This document shows, piece by piece, positions 52,964 to 61,094 of a DNA stretch of 64,000 nt (position 1 is its first letter; every line of letters begins with the position of its first letter). This DNA comes from Streptomyces sp. NBC_00273 (GTDB lineage Bacteria > Actinomycetota > Actinomycetes > Streptomycetales > Streptomycetaceae), in the NCBI RefSeq assembly GCF_036178145.1, contig NZ_CP108067.1:4898001-4962000 (forward strand), written 5' to 3'. The notes beneath the pieces are model-generated. The model ran no database searches, was not told where the DNA came from, and saw only the letters and a list, made by a program, of their open reading frames with translations. Position numbers and translations under genes: made by a program.

Positions 52964-53169
52964 GGACTCGGGTGGCGGCGGTTCGTAGTGTCGGACCCGC
53001 TGACCCGCGACCGTGCCCTGAGGAGCCGTCCCTTGCCTTCTTTGCCTTCTTCGTTCTCTGCAGATTCGACCGGGCTGCCAGCCGTCCTCGAGCCCACCCG
53101 CGAGGGCGCTGAGGAGGCCCTCGTCGGTCGTGGCGGCCGGCAGGCGGCCCAGGTGTCACCGGCAACGGC

Positions 53170-54444
53170 ATGATCGGCTGGTTGCGGCAGACCACTGGCG
53201 GACTGCCGACCACCTTCTGGTACCTGTGGACAGCGTCGCTGATCAACCGGACCGGCGCGGTGGCTCAGATCTACCTCGGGGTGTACCTGCTTTCGGTCCG
53301 GCACTTCGATGCCTCCTACGCCGGCCTGGTCATCGGTCTGGGCGGGATCGGCACCGCCGTGGGGGCGCTTCCAGGCGGGATCATCGCCGACCGGTGGGGG
53401 CGGCGCCCGGCGATGCTCGGAGCATCCGTGCCGGCGGCGATGACGATGCTGGCCCTGGGCTGGGTCACCAGCCAGGCAGCCGTCCTGGTCCTGGCATGGG
53501 TGCTCGGGGTGTTCCTCGGCATCGTCCGGCCGGCGTTCACCGCGTCGATCATCGACGTCGTCGCCGATGCCGACCGGGTCCGGGCCCTGAACCTGAACTA
53601 CTGGGCGTTCAACCTGGGATCGGGGGCCGCAGCGTTGCTCGCCGGCCTGCTGGCCAGGATCGAGCCGATGCTGTTGTTCGCGATGAACGCCGGCGTACTG
53701 CTGTGTTCGACGCTGATGCTGGCGTTGAAGGTCCCGGAGACCAGGCCGGCCGCCCAGGTGGCCAAGGCCGGCCCGGTCGGGCTCGGCGTCGTCTTCCGGG
53801 ACCGGACCTTCATGGTCTTCGTCGGACTGACCCTGCTCGGCTGGACGATGATCGAGACCAACAAGATGCTCCCGGTCGCCCTCGTTGCCGACGGGCTGGA
53901 CGTGACGTCGTACGGTCAGGTGATCGTGGTCAACATGGCGCTGATCGTCGTCGGTCAACTCTTCCTGCCCGGGCTCGTGGCCCGGCTCCGTCAGGAGCGC
54001 GTGCTGGCCGCCTCGGTCATGTTCATCGGGGTCGGCTTCGGGCTGGTCACCCTCGCCGACACGTTGGGTGCGTACGCGCTGACGGTCGCCATCTGGACCC
54101 TCGGCGAGATGCTGATGACCGTGGCGAACTCCGCGCTGACTACCCAGCTGTCGCCGGCCAGCGCCCGGGGCCGGTACCAGGGAGTCTTCGGATGTGGCCT
54201 GACCGTCGCGATGTTCCTCGGGCCAGCGCTCGGCGGGTGGGTCGCCGAACGCCTTGGCACGGACACGCTGTGGGTCGGAGTGTTCTGGCTCGGTCTCGTC
54301 CTGGCGGCGGCGAACCTGGCGGTCGGTTCCGCCCGGGCTCGTCGAACGACCCTCCTGCGGGCCGCTTCCACGGCGGTCCACGAAGCGGTGCGCCAAGCCG
54401 ACACCCGCACGACGGGGCACCCCGCCCATCGACATCGCCCCTGA
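53170..54444 (+). CDS. MFS drug-efflux-type transporter
   Basis: The 424-residue protein has 12 membrane helices in two halves. Motif A is present as GGIIADRWGRRPAML between helices 2 and 3. The pattern is that of proton-driven multidrug exporters. It diverges from the MocR regulator with a 232-base gap. Its stop is 26 bases before an att fragment, so the element end is immediately downstream. Confidence 0.88.
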   Translation: MIGWLRQTTGGLPTTFWYLWTASLINRTGAVAQIYLGVYLLSVRHFDASYAGLVIGLGGIGTAVGALPGGIIADRWGRRPAMLGASVPAAMTMLALGWVTSQAAVLVLAWVLGVFLGIVRPAFTASIIDVVADADRVRALNLNYWAFNLGSGAAALLAGLLARIEPMLLFAMNAGVLLCSTLMLALKVPETRPAAQVAKAGPVGLGVVFRDRTFMVFVGLTLLGWTMIETNKMLPVALVADGLDVTSYGQVIVVNMALIVVGQLFLPGLVARLRQERVLAASVMFIGVGFGLVTLADTLGAYALTVAIWTLGEMLMTVANSALTTQLSPASARGRYQGVFGCGLTVAMFLGPALGGWVAERLGTDTLWVGVFWLGLVLAAANLAVGSARARRTTLLRAASTAVHEAVRQADTRTTGHPAHRHRP

Positions 54445-54470
54445 CCCGTACGCGGGTTCACGTTCCGGGC

Positions 54471-54515
54471 GGTTCCCAAGCTCATGGCGCGGGTTCGATT
54501 CCCGTCCTCCGCTCC
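54471..54515 (+). repeat. Decayed att copy: tRNA-Gly 3' fragment
   Basis: The fragment runs from the anticodon loop (GGTTCCCAAGC) through the T-arm GCGGGTTCGATTCCCGT to the acceptor end. The next bases retain a weak trace of the tRNA terminator (CCCAG and CTGGGG). Confidence 0.8.
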
Positions 54516-54566
54516 ACGACAAATACCCAGTTCGGCGACCTGGGGCTGCCGTGTTGCCCGATCCGG

Positions 54567-55019
54567 TCAGGAGGCCGCATTGCGCAGGTCGGGGCGGTTC
54601 CTGGGCAGCCCGAAGCCCGCCATCTCCTTCTCCTCGTAGGACAGGAAACCCAGGCTTCGGTAGAACGCGTGGTTGCGCTTGCCCTCCGGTGACGACTCGT
54701 GGTCCGTGGAGAGGACGAAGAAGCGGCAGTGCGAGTACCGCCGCATGAGGTGCTCGACCAGGGACCGGCCGACGCCCTGCCGGTGATGCGCAGGGTTGAC
54801 CACCACATCCTGGACGTAGCAGACGTGTTCGTCGTCGGAGATCGTTCGGGCCAGACCGAGGAGCGTTCCGGACCCGTCTCGTGCCGTGATGACCAGGTGG
54901 GAGTTGGCCAGGCCCCGGCACAGCCTGTCGACGTCGCGGGTGTAGCCCTCCCATCCGACCGAGTCGTAGAGGCTCAGCATTTCGCCCGGATCGAATGCGT
55001 CCTCTTCCCCTACGTACAT
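54567..55019 (-). CDS. GNAT N-acetyltransferase
   Basis: The 150-residue protein has the acetyl-CoA-binding segment VCYVQDVVVNPAHHRQGVGR with RRYSHCR and ERNHAFYRSLGF-like motif NHAFYRSLGFL. It would acetylate an amine of unknown identity. A GGGG stretch is the only binding site before the ATG at 55019. Confidence 0.85.
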   Translation of the reverse strand: MYVGEEDAFDPGEMLSLYDSVGWEGYTRDVDRLCRGLANSHLVITARDGSGTLLGLARTISDDEHVCYVQDVVVNPAHHRQGVGRSLVEHLMRRYSHCRFFVLSTDHESSPEGKRNHAFYRSLGFLSYEEKEMAGFGLPRNRPDLRNAAS

Positions 55020-55104
55020 GTTGAAACCCCCCGTCCGGCAGTGCCGCTCCGTATCCCCGACTCGACACCGCACCCGGCGCCGCGTGCCAGTGCTTCGCGT
55101 CCCA

Positions 55105-55740
55105 TCAGATCGATCCCGCTCCCTTCCCGGACGTCCCGGCAGTCGTGAAGATCCGGCCCAGGTGGTAGCGGAGCACCGCGATCGCCGACTCCGCACTCCG
55201 CTGGCCCACGAGGATGCTGGTGCCCAGGGTCGCCGCCATCGCGAGCAGGCTCATCGCCTCCGTGCACGCGTCGGCGCCCGGGTCGGCAACGCCTGACGCC
55301 TGCGCCTGTTCGAGGAGTCCGGTCAGGGCGTGCTCCGCGGCGTCGGGGTTGTCGATGAAGGGCTGGGCGGCCAGCGCCCCGTCGGTCACCGACAGGATCG
55401 CGTACGAGCTGTACAGCAGGTGGAACGTGCGGCTCTCCTGGTCGGTCGGCAGCGAGGCCAGCAGCAGTTCCTCCACCGTGGCGCGCGGGCCCGGGTCCGG
55501 GCCGGCAGCGGCCAGCCGGACGCGCACCCTCGCGGTGAAGCGGTCGGTCAGGTGCCGGAGGCCGTAGAAGAGCAGCTTCTCCTTGGTCTCGAAGTAGTAC
55601 TGCACGAGCCGGAGCGACACGCCTGCCTCCGCGGCCACGTCGCGCATGCCGACGGCGTGCAGCCCGCGCCGCCCCGCCACCTGGATGAGCGCTTCGGCGA
55701 TCTGGGCGCGCCGCTCCTCGTGATCCACCCGCTTCGGCAT
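55105..55740 (-). CDS. TetR-family regulator, second
   Basis: The 211-residue protein starts MPKRVDHEERRAQIAEALIQ and has the helix-turn-helix AVGMRDVAAEAGVSLRLVQYYF near residues 30-50. The ligand domain is rich in helices. It is divergent from an alpha/beta hydrolase with two palindromes between, so it probably represses both. Confidence 0.88.
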   Translation of the reverse strand: MPKRVDHEERRAQIAEALIQVAGRRGLHAVGMRDVAAEAGVSLRLVQYYFETKEKLLFYGLRHLTDRFTARVRVRLAAAGPDPGPRATVEELLLASLPTDQESRTFHLLYSSYAILSVTDGALAAQPFIDNPDAAEHALTGLLEQAQASGVADPGADACTEAMSLLAMAATLGTSILVGQRSAESAIAVLRYHLGRIFTTAGTSGKGAGSI

Positions 55741-55798
55741 GTTCCCGTGTCTCCGCGTGTTGATGACGGGTTCGCGCTCGGCTACCCGAACCCCTTCA

Positions 55799-55836
55799 TG
55801 GTACCGATGTACCACATTGATGGTACGGTCGTACCA
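55799..55836. promoter_or_regulatory. Paired operators TGGTAC-N4-GTACCA
   Basis: Copies at 55799-55814 (spacer CGAT) and 55821-55836 (spacer GGTC) have identical half-sites and centres 22 bases apart, two helical turns. They lie in the divergent promoter and are the likely TetR binding sites. Confidence 0.85.
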
Positions 55837-55867
55837 CGAAGAACGGATCTTCACAGGAGGTGCCGCC

Positions 55868-56806
55868 GTGCCCGAGAACACCGCCCGCGTACGCCGCGAT
55901 GTGGGCCGCTACGTCAACGACGCCCTGCGCGACCGCTACTTCGCCGCCGCCGACGTGCTCTACGCGATGGGGGCACCCGCCCGCTCCGAGACGGACGTGG
56001 AGACGAGCTTCGGCACCACCCACGTCTACCGGTACGGGCCCGCGGACCCCGCGGCCGAGTCCCGGACGCCGATCGTCCTGATCCACGGCGCCGGCTACAG
56101 CTCGGCGATGTGGTACCCCAACACCCCCGGGCTCAGCCTCGACCGCCCCGTCTACGCCCTCGACACCCCGGGCGACGCGAACCGCAGCATCCACCGCGAG
56201 CCCATGTGGCAGCCCGAGCGCGCCGCGCAGTGGATGGACGAGGCCCTCGACGCGCTCGGCCTCGACCGGGTCCACCTCGTGGGCTCCTCCTACGGTGGCT
56301 GGCTCGTCCTCAACCAGGCCCACCGGCGGCCCGGACGGCTCGCCTCGGTCACCGCCCTCGACCCGGGCGGCCTGGAGAAGGTCGGCCTGCGCTTCTTCGC
56401 CTGGGTCTTCGTGAGCCTGTTCGCCACCTTCGCCCCGAAGGCGCTGCGCCCCCGGCTCGCCAAGTGGCTGGACCAGCCGGTCATCGCCGTACCCGAGATG
56501 CGCAAGTGGATCCAGCTCGGCGCCCGCGCGTACCGGATCCGCCGCCCCGCACCCCTGCCGCTGGCCGAGGACGCGCTGCGGTCCATCCGGACCCCGCTCT
56601 ACGTCATCATGGGCAAGCACAGCCTGCTCGTGCATCCGAAGCGACAGCTGGAACGCGTACCGCGCCTCGTCCCCGGAGCCCGCGCCGAGATCATCACCGC
56701 GACCGGGCACGGCCCGCAGATCGACCACCCGGACGTGGTCAACGCCCGGATGCTGTCCTTCATGGAGGACGCCGACTCCCTCGACCCTGCTGCGGTCGAC
56801 GCGTAG
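55868..56806 (+). CDS. Alpha/beta hydrolase
   Basis: The 312-residue hydrolase has IVLIHGAGYSSAMWYPN near residue 75 (oxyanion hole), VHLVGSSYGGWLVLNQ near residue 140 (Ser nucleophile) and ITATGHGPQIDHPD near the end (catalytic His). The substrate is unknown; TetR control suggests an inducible ester or lactone. The GTG start has a perfect AGGAGG site 7 bases upstream. Confidence 0.85.
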   Translation: MPENTARVRRDVGRYVNDALRDRYFAAADVLYAMGAPARSETDVETSFGTTHVYRYGPADPAAESRTPIVLIHGAGYSSAMWYPNTPGLSLDRPVYALDTPGDANRSIHREPMWQPERAAQWMDEALDALGLDRVHLVGSSYGGWLVLNQAHRRPGRLASVTALDPGGLEKVGLRFFAWVFVSLFATFAPKALRPRLAKWLDQPVIAVPEMRKWIQLGARAYRIRRPAPLPLAEDALRSIRTPLYVIMGKHSLLVHPKRQLERVPRLVPGARAEIITATGHGPQIDHPDVVNARMLSFMEDADSLDPAAVDA

Positions 56807-56889
56807 GGCTACGGCAGGAAGGCAACGGCGCCGACGACGGCTGCTCCGTGCCACAACGTGCCGGGTCCGTGCCGCAGCGGTACCGCGGA

Positions 56890-57030
56890 TCACGCGCTGC
56901 GCTGGTCGTGGGTTTCCCGGCGGAGCTGGTCGGCGTGGCGGGTCAGGGCGTCGATGCGGTCGGCGAGGGCCAGGTCCAGGTCGCCGATGGCGACCCCTTC
57001 CTCGGGCCTGCGACGCCCGGCGACAGGGGG
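56890..57030 (-). pseudogene. C-terminal remnant of an hsp18-regulator paralogue
   Basis: The frame ends IDALTRHADQLRRETHDQRSA, nearly identical to the last residues of the protein at 40422. Upstream it reads AIGDLDLALAD, matching a segment that in the intact protein lies about 26 residues earlier. The intervening sequence was deleted. Similarity stops near 57030. Only a fragment remains. Confidence 0.75.
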
Positions 57031-57174
57031 AGCGATCCCTCTGTCGTGGGGCCAGCAGGCGGGGCGCCATCCGTGTGCTTCGCCGCGCAGTCGACGTGAT
57101 GCGGACCGTCGGTGTGCGTGGCAGCGTGGTCCGAGAGGAATCCCGTACCCCCACGCATCAAGAGGAGCACCGTC

Positions 57175-57381
57175 ATGGACGGTACGCAGGACAAGCGTCA
57201 GGAGCCGGGCAAGGGCCGGGGCCGCGAGGCGCAGGAACACCACCGCCCCGGGGACCCTGCGCAGCCCCGACCCGGCAAGCAGGCCCGTGAACAGAAGCGG
57301 CAGCCCGGGCAGAAGGAGAGTCCGCGGCGCCGCGAGGACGACCTGCTGCGCGAAGAGGACCTGCACGACGAGGGGCTCTGA
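57175..57381 (+). CDS. Small charged disordered protein
   Basis: The 68-residue protein reads MDGTQDKRQEPGKGRGREAQ and is rich in Arg, Lys, Gln, Glu and Asp, without hydrophobic segments. A good GAGGAG site precedes the ATG. It has no recognisable domain; it resembles stress-induced disordered proteins in composition only. Confidence 0.5.
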   Translation: MDGTQDKRQEPGKGRGREAQEHHRPGDPAQPRPGKQAREQKRQPGQKESPRRREDDLLREEDLHDEGL

Positions 57382-57426
57382 CCGGGGCACCGCACGCCCG
57401 GAGCATCGGTCGCCGTGGAATCGGAG

Positions 57427-57927
57427 TCAGCCTTCCGCATCGGCGGCGCTGTCCTCGGGTTCGGGTGTGGTGGCGATGAGGATCTGAGCGGCCTGCGTGA
57501 TGTTGTCGGCGCGGACGGCGCGGGCCATCGCTTCGCGGGCGGCGTCGGCGGTGGTGTCCGGGGGGACCACCAGCAGGGCGAAGTGGTCGTTGTGGCCGCG
57601 CGTGATGAGGACGGTGTCGTCGCCGACCGGATCGGAGTCGAGGTGCACGACCTGGCCGTCGATGACCAGGCGGGCCGGGAGGTCGTTCCAGGCGGACGCG
57701 TCCACACCAACCCTGGTGATCGGGCCGAGGTGCCCGGTCAGGACGCTGATCAGCGCAGGCAGCTCGGTTGCGATGTCGCGGGTCCGCGGCCACCAGGCGC
57801 CGTCAAGGAGCCCCTCCCGGGACCGCGTGGTCTCCAGGCGCAGCACGGCCGCCCCCGGCTGGATCGCATGGTGGATCGCATCCGGTAGGAGCAGTGGGGG
57901 CGTGTGGGGGATGTCGGAGTCAGCCAT
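57427..57927 (-). CDS. DUF5994 protein
   Basis: The 166-residue protein has LLDGAWWPRTRDIATELPAL and ITRVGVDASAWNDLPARLVI, then LLVVPPDTTADAAREAMARA, the DUF5994 pattern. No function is known. A divergent member lies 284 bases away at 58212. The gap between them shows only an inverted AGTACC-type element near 58120 and no gene. Confidence 0.75.
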   Translation of the reverse strand: MADSDIPHTPPLLLPDAIHHAIQPGAAVLRLETTRSREGLLDGAWWPRTRDIATELPALISVLTGHLGPITRVGVDASAWNDLPARLVIDGQVVHLDSDPVGDDTVLITRGHNDHFALLVVPPDTTADAAREAMARAVRADNITQAAQILIATTPEPEDSAADAEG

Positions 57928-58211
57928 GTGGGTTCACCCGTCCGCAGGGTGCGGCCCTCTGCGTCGCAGGTCGACACCGGTGCCGGTGTCGGTCGGGCGA
58001 CGTCCGCGAACCTGTCGTCCTTTCACCGTACTCCCGCCGCCCACTCCACCGCCCACCGGGAAATACCTGGTCAGAACGGCCGTATCGAGCCGAACGGGCG
58101 TACAGTCAAAGTACCGGGAGTACTTCGAGCACCTGCTTCACGCGGGTGTCATTTCCGGCGATCGCCTAAAAACCGGGCTGCCGACGGGCAGTCCGGGGGC
58201 AGGTCCACACC

Positions 58212-58787
58212 ATGACCACCACCCTCGACCCGACCGCGCCCCGCGACCTCGCCGCAGAGTCCCCGGCTCGCTTGTCCCTCACCCCGAAGACCACGCTCGC
58301 CGGCCAGCTGGACGGGGCCTGGTGGCCCTACTCCCGTGACCTCGAGGCCGAGCTCCCCCCGCTCGCCGCCGCCTTGGAGGAACCCTGGGGGCGCGTCACC
58401 CGCGTCAGTGTGAACCCCAGCCGCTGGCCGGTCGTTCCGCGCACGGTTGCCCTGGACGGGCGCACGCTGCACGTGGGCTGGTTCACCGAACAGGACCCCG
58501 ACAAGCTGATCCTGCTCTCCTACACCGTCGGCCGCTGGGACCTCCTCGTCATCCCGCCCGAGACCGCACCCGCAGCTGCGGCCCGGCTGATGGCCGCCGC
58601 CGCGATCCCGGGCAGCGTCCTGGCCGCGGGCGTCCTGATGGCCAACGAGACCGTCATCGGGTGCGGCATCCGGGACGCCCGCCGCCGGGAAGCCACCTGG
58701 GAGGACGAAGGCGGGGCCTGCATGTCCCCGTTCGGGGTCGCGATGGGACGAAGCGCCCTGCCGCTGTCCGCGAACGGCTGGAGGTGA
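58212..58787 (+). CDS. DUF5994 protein, second
   Basis: The 191-residue protein shares QLDGAWWPYSRDLEAELPPL, VTRVSVNPSRWPVVPRTVAL and LLVIPPETAPAAAARLMAAA with the divergent neighbour. It has a longer C-terminus containing a Cys. It starts a run of tightly packed small genes, ending 5 bases before the next. Confidence 0.75.
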   Translation: MTTTLDPTAPRDLAAESPARLSLTPKTTLAGQLDGAWWPYSRDLEAELPPLAAALEEPWGRVTRVSVNPSRWPVVPRTVALDGRTLHVGWFTEQDPDKLILLSYTVGRWDLLVIPPETAPAAAARLMAAAAIPGSVLAAGVLMANETVIGCGIRDARRREATWEDEGGACMSPFGVAMGRSALPLSANGWR

Positions 58788-58792
58788 GCTCC

Positions 58793-58981
58793 GTGGAGAC
58801 CGTCGTCCTCATCGCGGTGATCATCCTCATGATCGGCGTCGCAATGCGCTGGATCCAGGTGCTGAACGCCCGGGACGAAGCGCGGATCGAGGCCTACCGC
58901 TTCAGCGACCCCCTGCCGAGACCTCCCGGTCTGCCGGACGACACCGGTCGTCGGGGCCACCACACGGATGCCGACCGGTGA
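58793..58981 (+). CDS. Small single-helix membrane protein
   Basis: The 62-residue protein starts with GTG (reading ETVVLIAVIILMIGVAMRWI), one membrane helix, followed by a charged tail. A GGAGG site overlaps the end of the preceding gene. Its stop overlaps the next start (GTGA). Confidence 0.6.
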   Translation: METVVLIAVIILMIGVAMRWIQVLNARDEARIEAYRFSDPLPRPPGLPDDTGRRGHHTDADR

Positions 58982-59307
58982 GGAACAGCACCTCCACCGA
59001 CCACCGGCCTCACACCCACTGCGAAGGGAACCACGCCCACGTGAAGTTCATCGAGACCCAGACACTGCCCTCGCTCGGGCACGCCGAGGTACGCATCATC
59101 GCGCGCACCCCCGAAGCCGCCCGAACGGTCGCGGAAGCCCTCCGCGGCTGCTTCGCAGGAGCGGAACAGCGCAGCTATCCGGGCCTCGACGGCGACACCC
59201 GCCTCCACCTCACCGTGGACACGGCAACACCCGCCGGCCCCGACCGCTCCCGGCCGGCGGCCACCAGGCCTTCCGCCGGCACCGGCGCACACTCCGACGA
59301 GATCTGA
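58978..59307 (+). CDS. Hypothetical protein of the DUF5994 gene run
   Basis: The 109-residue frame starts at a GTG overlapping the previous stop. The core KFIETQTLPSLGHAEVRIIA and EALRGCFAGAEQRSYPGLDG is beta-alpha-beta like and could begin at an internal GTG near 59041. The tail is Pro- and Ala-rich. No family is recognised. Confidence 0.5.
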   Translation: MRNSTSTDHRPHTHCEGNHAHVKFIETQTLPSLGHAEVRIIARTPEAARTVAEALRGCFAGAEQRSYPGLDGDTRLHLTVDTATPAGPDRSRPAATRPSAGTGAHSDEI

Positions 59308-59366
59308 CAAGCCCCGACCGGCCCCGGAGCCCACCCGCCCCACCCCACACACGAAAGGACGCGGTC

Positions 59367-59651
59367 ATGGCTACGCTGCGCGAACGCAAGACCTACCGCG
59401 ACCAGGTGCTCCGGGTCCTGTACGAAGCCGTCGAAGGCAACCGCCTCCTCGGCACCACCGGAGCACAGCTGCGGCGCGACCTCCACGTACCGGAACAGGA
59501 CCTGGCCGCCGCCTGCACCTACCTGGCGGGCGAGGGACTGATCACCGTCGACTGGGAACCCGGCAACACTCCCGCAATGGTCACCCTCACCCACGAGGGA
59601 ATCCGGCACATGGAGGCCGACGAGGAAGGGACGGCCACCGGCCCGGCCTGA
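59367..59651 (+). CDS. Small winged-helix-like protein
   Basis: The 94-residue protein has LRRDLHVPEQDLAAACTYLA and GEGLITVDWEPGNTPAMVTL, ending THEGIRHMEADEEG. The order of helices and the wing fit a winged helix such as PadR/MarR-like proteins, possibly a DNA or partner binder. An AAGGA site precedes the ATG. It closes the gene run. Confidence 0.65.
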   Translation: MATLRERKTYRDQVLRVLYEAVEGNRLLGTTGAQLRRDLHVPEQDLAAACTYLAGEGLITVDWEPGNTPAMVTLTHEGIRHMEADEEGTATGPA

Positions 59652-59665
59652 TCCGGACAACACAC

Positions 59666-60934
59666 CTAGATGCGGGCGAACTTCTCGGTCTGCTGGGCGA
59701 ACTCCTGGGCCATGGCCGCACTGACCGTGGGTCTGGTCTCGCCGATCGTGCGCAGGTAGTCCTCGGTGGTGGGGCGGGCCCGAGCTCCGGTGTCGAAGGT
59801 GCGCTCGAACTGGGCTTGGGAAACGGTGCGCGCCACATGGGCGATGTCGGCAGGTGTGAACCCTTCGCTGGCGGACGCCAGCACCGTGCTGTCTGCCTCG
59901 GCGGCCGCTCGGGACAGATAGCTCTCCCACAGCTCGGTCCTCGCGCGGTCGTCGGGCGGGCCGATCGGCAGCACGTAGTCGAAGCGGCCGTGCCGCAGGA
60001 ACGCGGAGTCGAGGGTGGTCACGTCGTTCGTGGCGCAGACCAGCAGCCGTCCGTCCTGGCCCCGGAACCGGACGATCGCCTTGAGCAGTTCGTTGACGAC
60101 GCCGACGGCGGTCGCGTCCGCGCCGCTCCGGGTCCCGGCGATCTCCTCGACCTCGTCGATGAAGACCAGGACGTGGTCGAGCCGGGCGATCTCGTCGAAG
60201 CGCCGGTTCAGCCCCGTGGCCAGCCCGTACTCGGCGGCCAGCCGGGCGGGGAACAGTTCGAGGAACGGCCATCTCAGGCGGCTGGCGATCGCGTGCGCGA
60301 ACGTGCTCTTGCCGGTGCCCGGCGGACCGAACAGCATCACTGCCCGCGGCAGCTCCACCCCGTGCTGAGCGGCCATTTCGGGATGGGCCAGTGGCAGGAC
60401 CAGGCGCCGCTCGATGAGCACCTTCTCCCTCTGCATGCCCGCGACCTTCTGCCACAGTCCCCCGGGCGGTAGCTCCGCTCCCAGCGACGCGAGCATGCTG
60501 ACCGCCTGCGGCGTCACCCGCCCGCGCTTCTCGAAGAAGACCAGGCCCGGACGGGCGCCGAAGCCGCAGTTGTGCAGGGCGGTGGCACCGGTCTCGCCGT
60601 CGGGCAGGACCGCGTGAACCGTGCGGACTCCACTGGCGAACAGCCGGTGCTCCAAGGCCGTGATCAGGTCGCTACCCAGCCCTTGGTGCCGCCAGGCGGG
60701 CGCCAGGCTGATGCGCAGGATCCACGCCCGCTCACCGTCCACCCTGCTCACCGCGGCGCCGACCACCTCCTCGTCCGTGGTGGCCACCACCGCCGGGTGG
60801 CTGGCCTGGAGGGCCGCCACGGCGTCCGAGAGCGGGAAGAGAGGTGGCTCTTCGGCCGTTCCGCTCTCCGCGTCGACTCGGAGCACCGCTTCGAGATCGT
60901 CCTGGGTGTAGTCCCTGACATGCCAACCCGTCAT
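59666..60934 (-). CDS. GNAT acetyltransferase fused to an AAA+ ATPase
   Basis: Residues 1-140 of the 422-residue protein form a GNAT domain (WILRISLAPAWRHQGLGSDL holds the acetyl-CoA site). Residues about 195-400 form a classic AAA+ ATPase: Walker A GPPGTGKS at 203-210, Walker B VFIDEVE at 257-263, sensor 1 ATND near 301-304, arginine finger in RHGRFD near 314-319. The ATG at 60934 gives the family start; an upstream frame extension is not used. The coupled activity is unknown. Confidence 0.85.
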   Translation of the reverse strand: MTGWHVRDYTQDDLEAVLRVDAESGTAEEPPLFPLSDAVAALQASHPAVVATTDEEVVGAAVSRVDGERAWILRISLAPAWRHQGLGSDLITALEHRLFASGVRTVHAVLPDGETGATALHNCGFGARPGLVFFEKRGRVTPQAVSMLASLGAELPPGGLWQKVAGMQREKVLIERRLVLPLAHPEMAAQHGVELPRAVMLFGPPGTGKSTFAHAIASRLRWPFLELFPARLAAEYGLATGLNRRFDEIARLDHVLVFIDEVEEIAGTRSGADATAVGVVNELLKAIVRFRGQDGRLLVCATNDVTTLDSAFLRHGRFDYVLPIGPPDDRARTELWESYLSRAAAEADSTVLASASEGFTPADIAHVARTVSQAQFERTFDTGARARPTTEDYLRTIGETRPTVSAAMAQEFAQQTEKFARI

Positions 60935-61094
60935 GGTCAGCTCCGCGTGCTCGGCCGTACTCCCATCATCGGCCGATGTGAGCCGGGGCGCGCAGGGAAG
61001 CCGTGTGGCGTGCCCGGTCGCCGGGGAGCATCCTGGAGGCCACGCCGCCCGTGGAGCCAGGACGTCGGCCTGCCGCCCGGTTGGAGGCAACAGG

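Noticed and set aside
52938..53246. N-terminal extension of the MocR frame up to 53246
   Set aside because: It lacks family similarity and overlaps the start of the divergent MFS gene; the ATG at 52937 fits the family.
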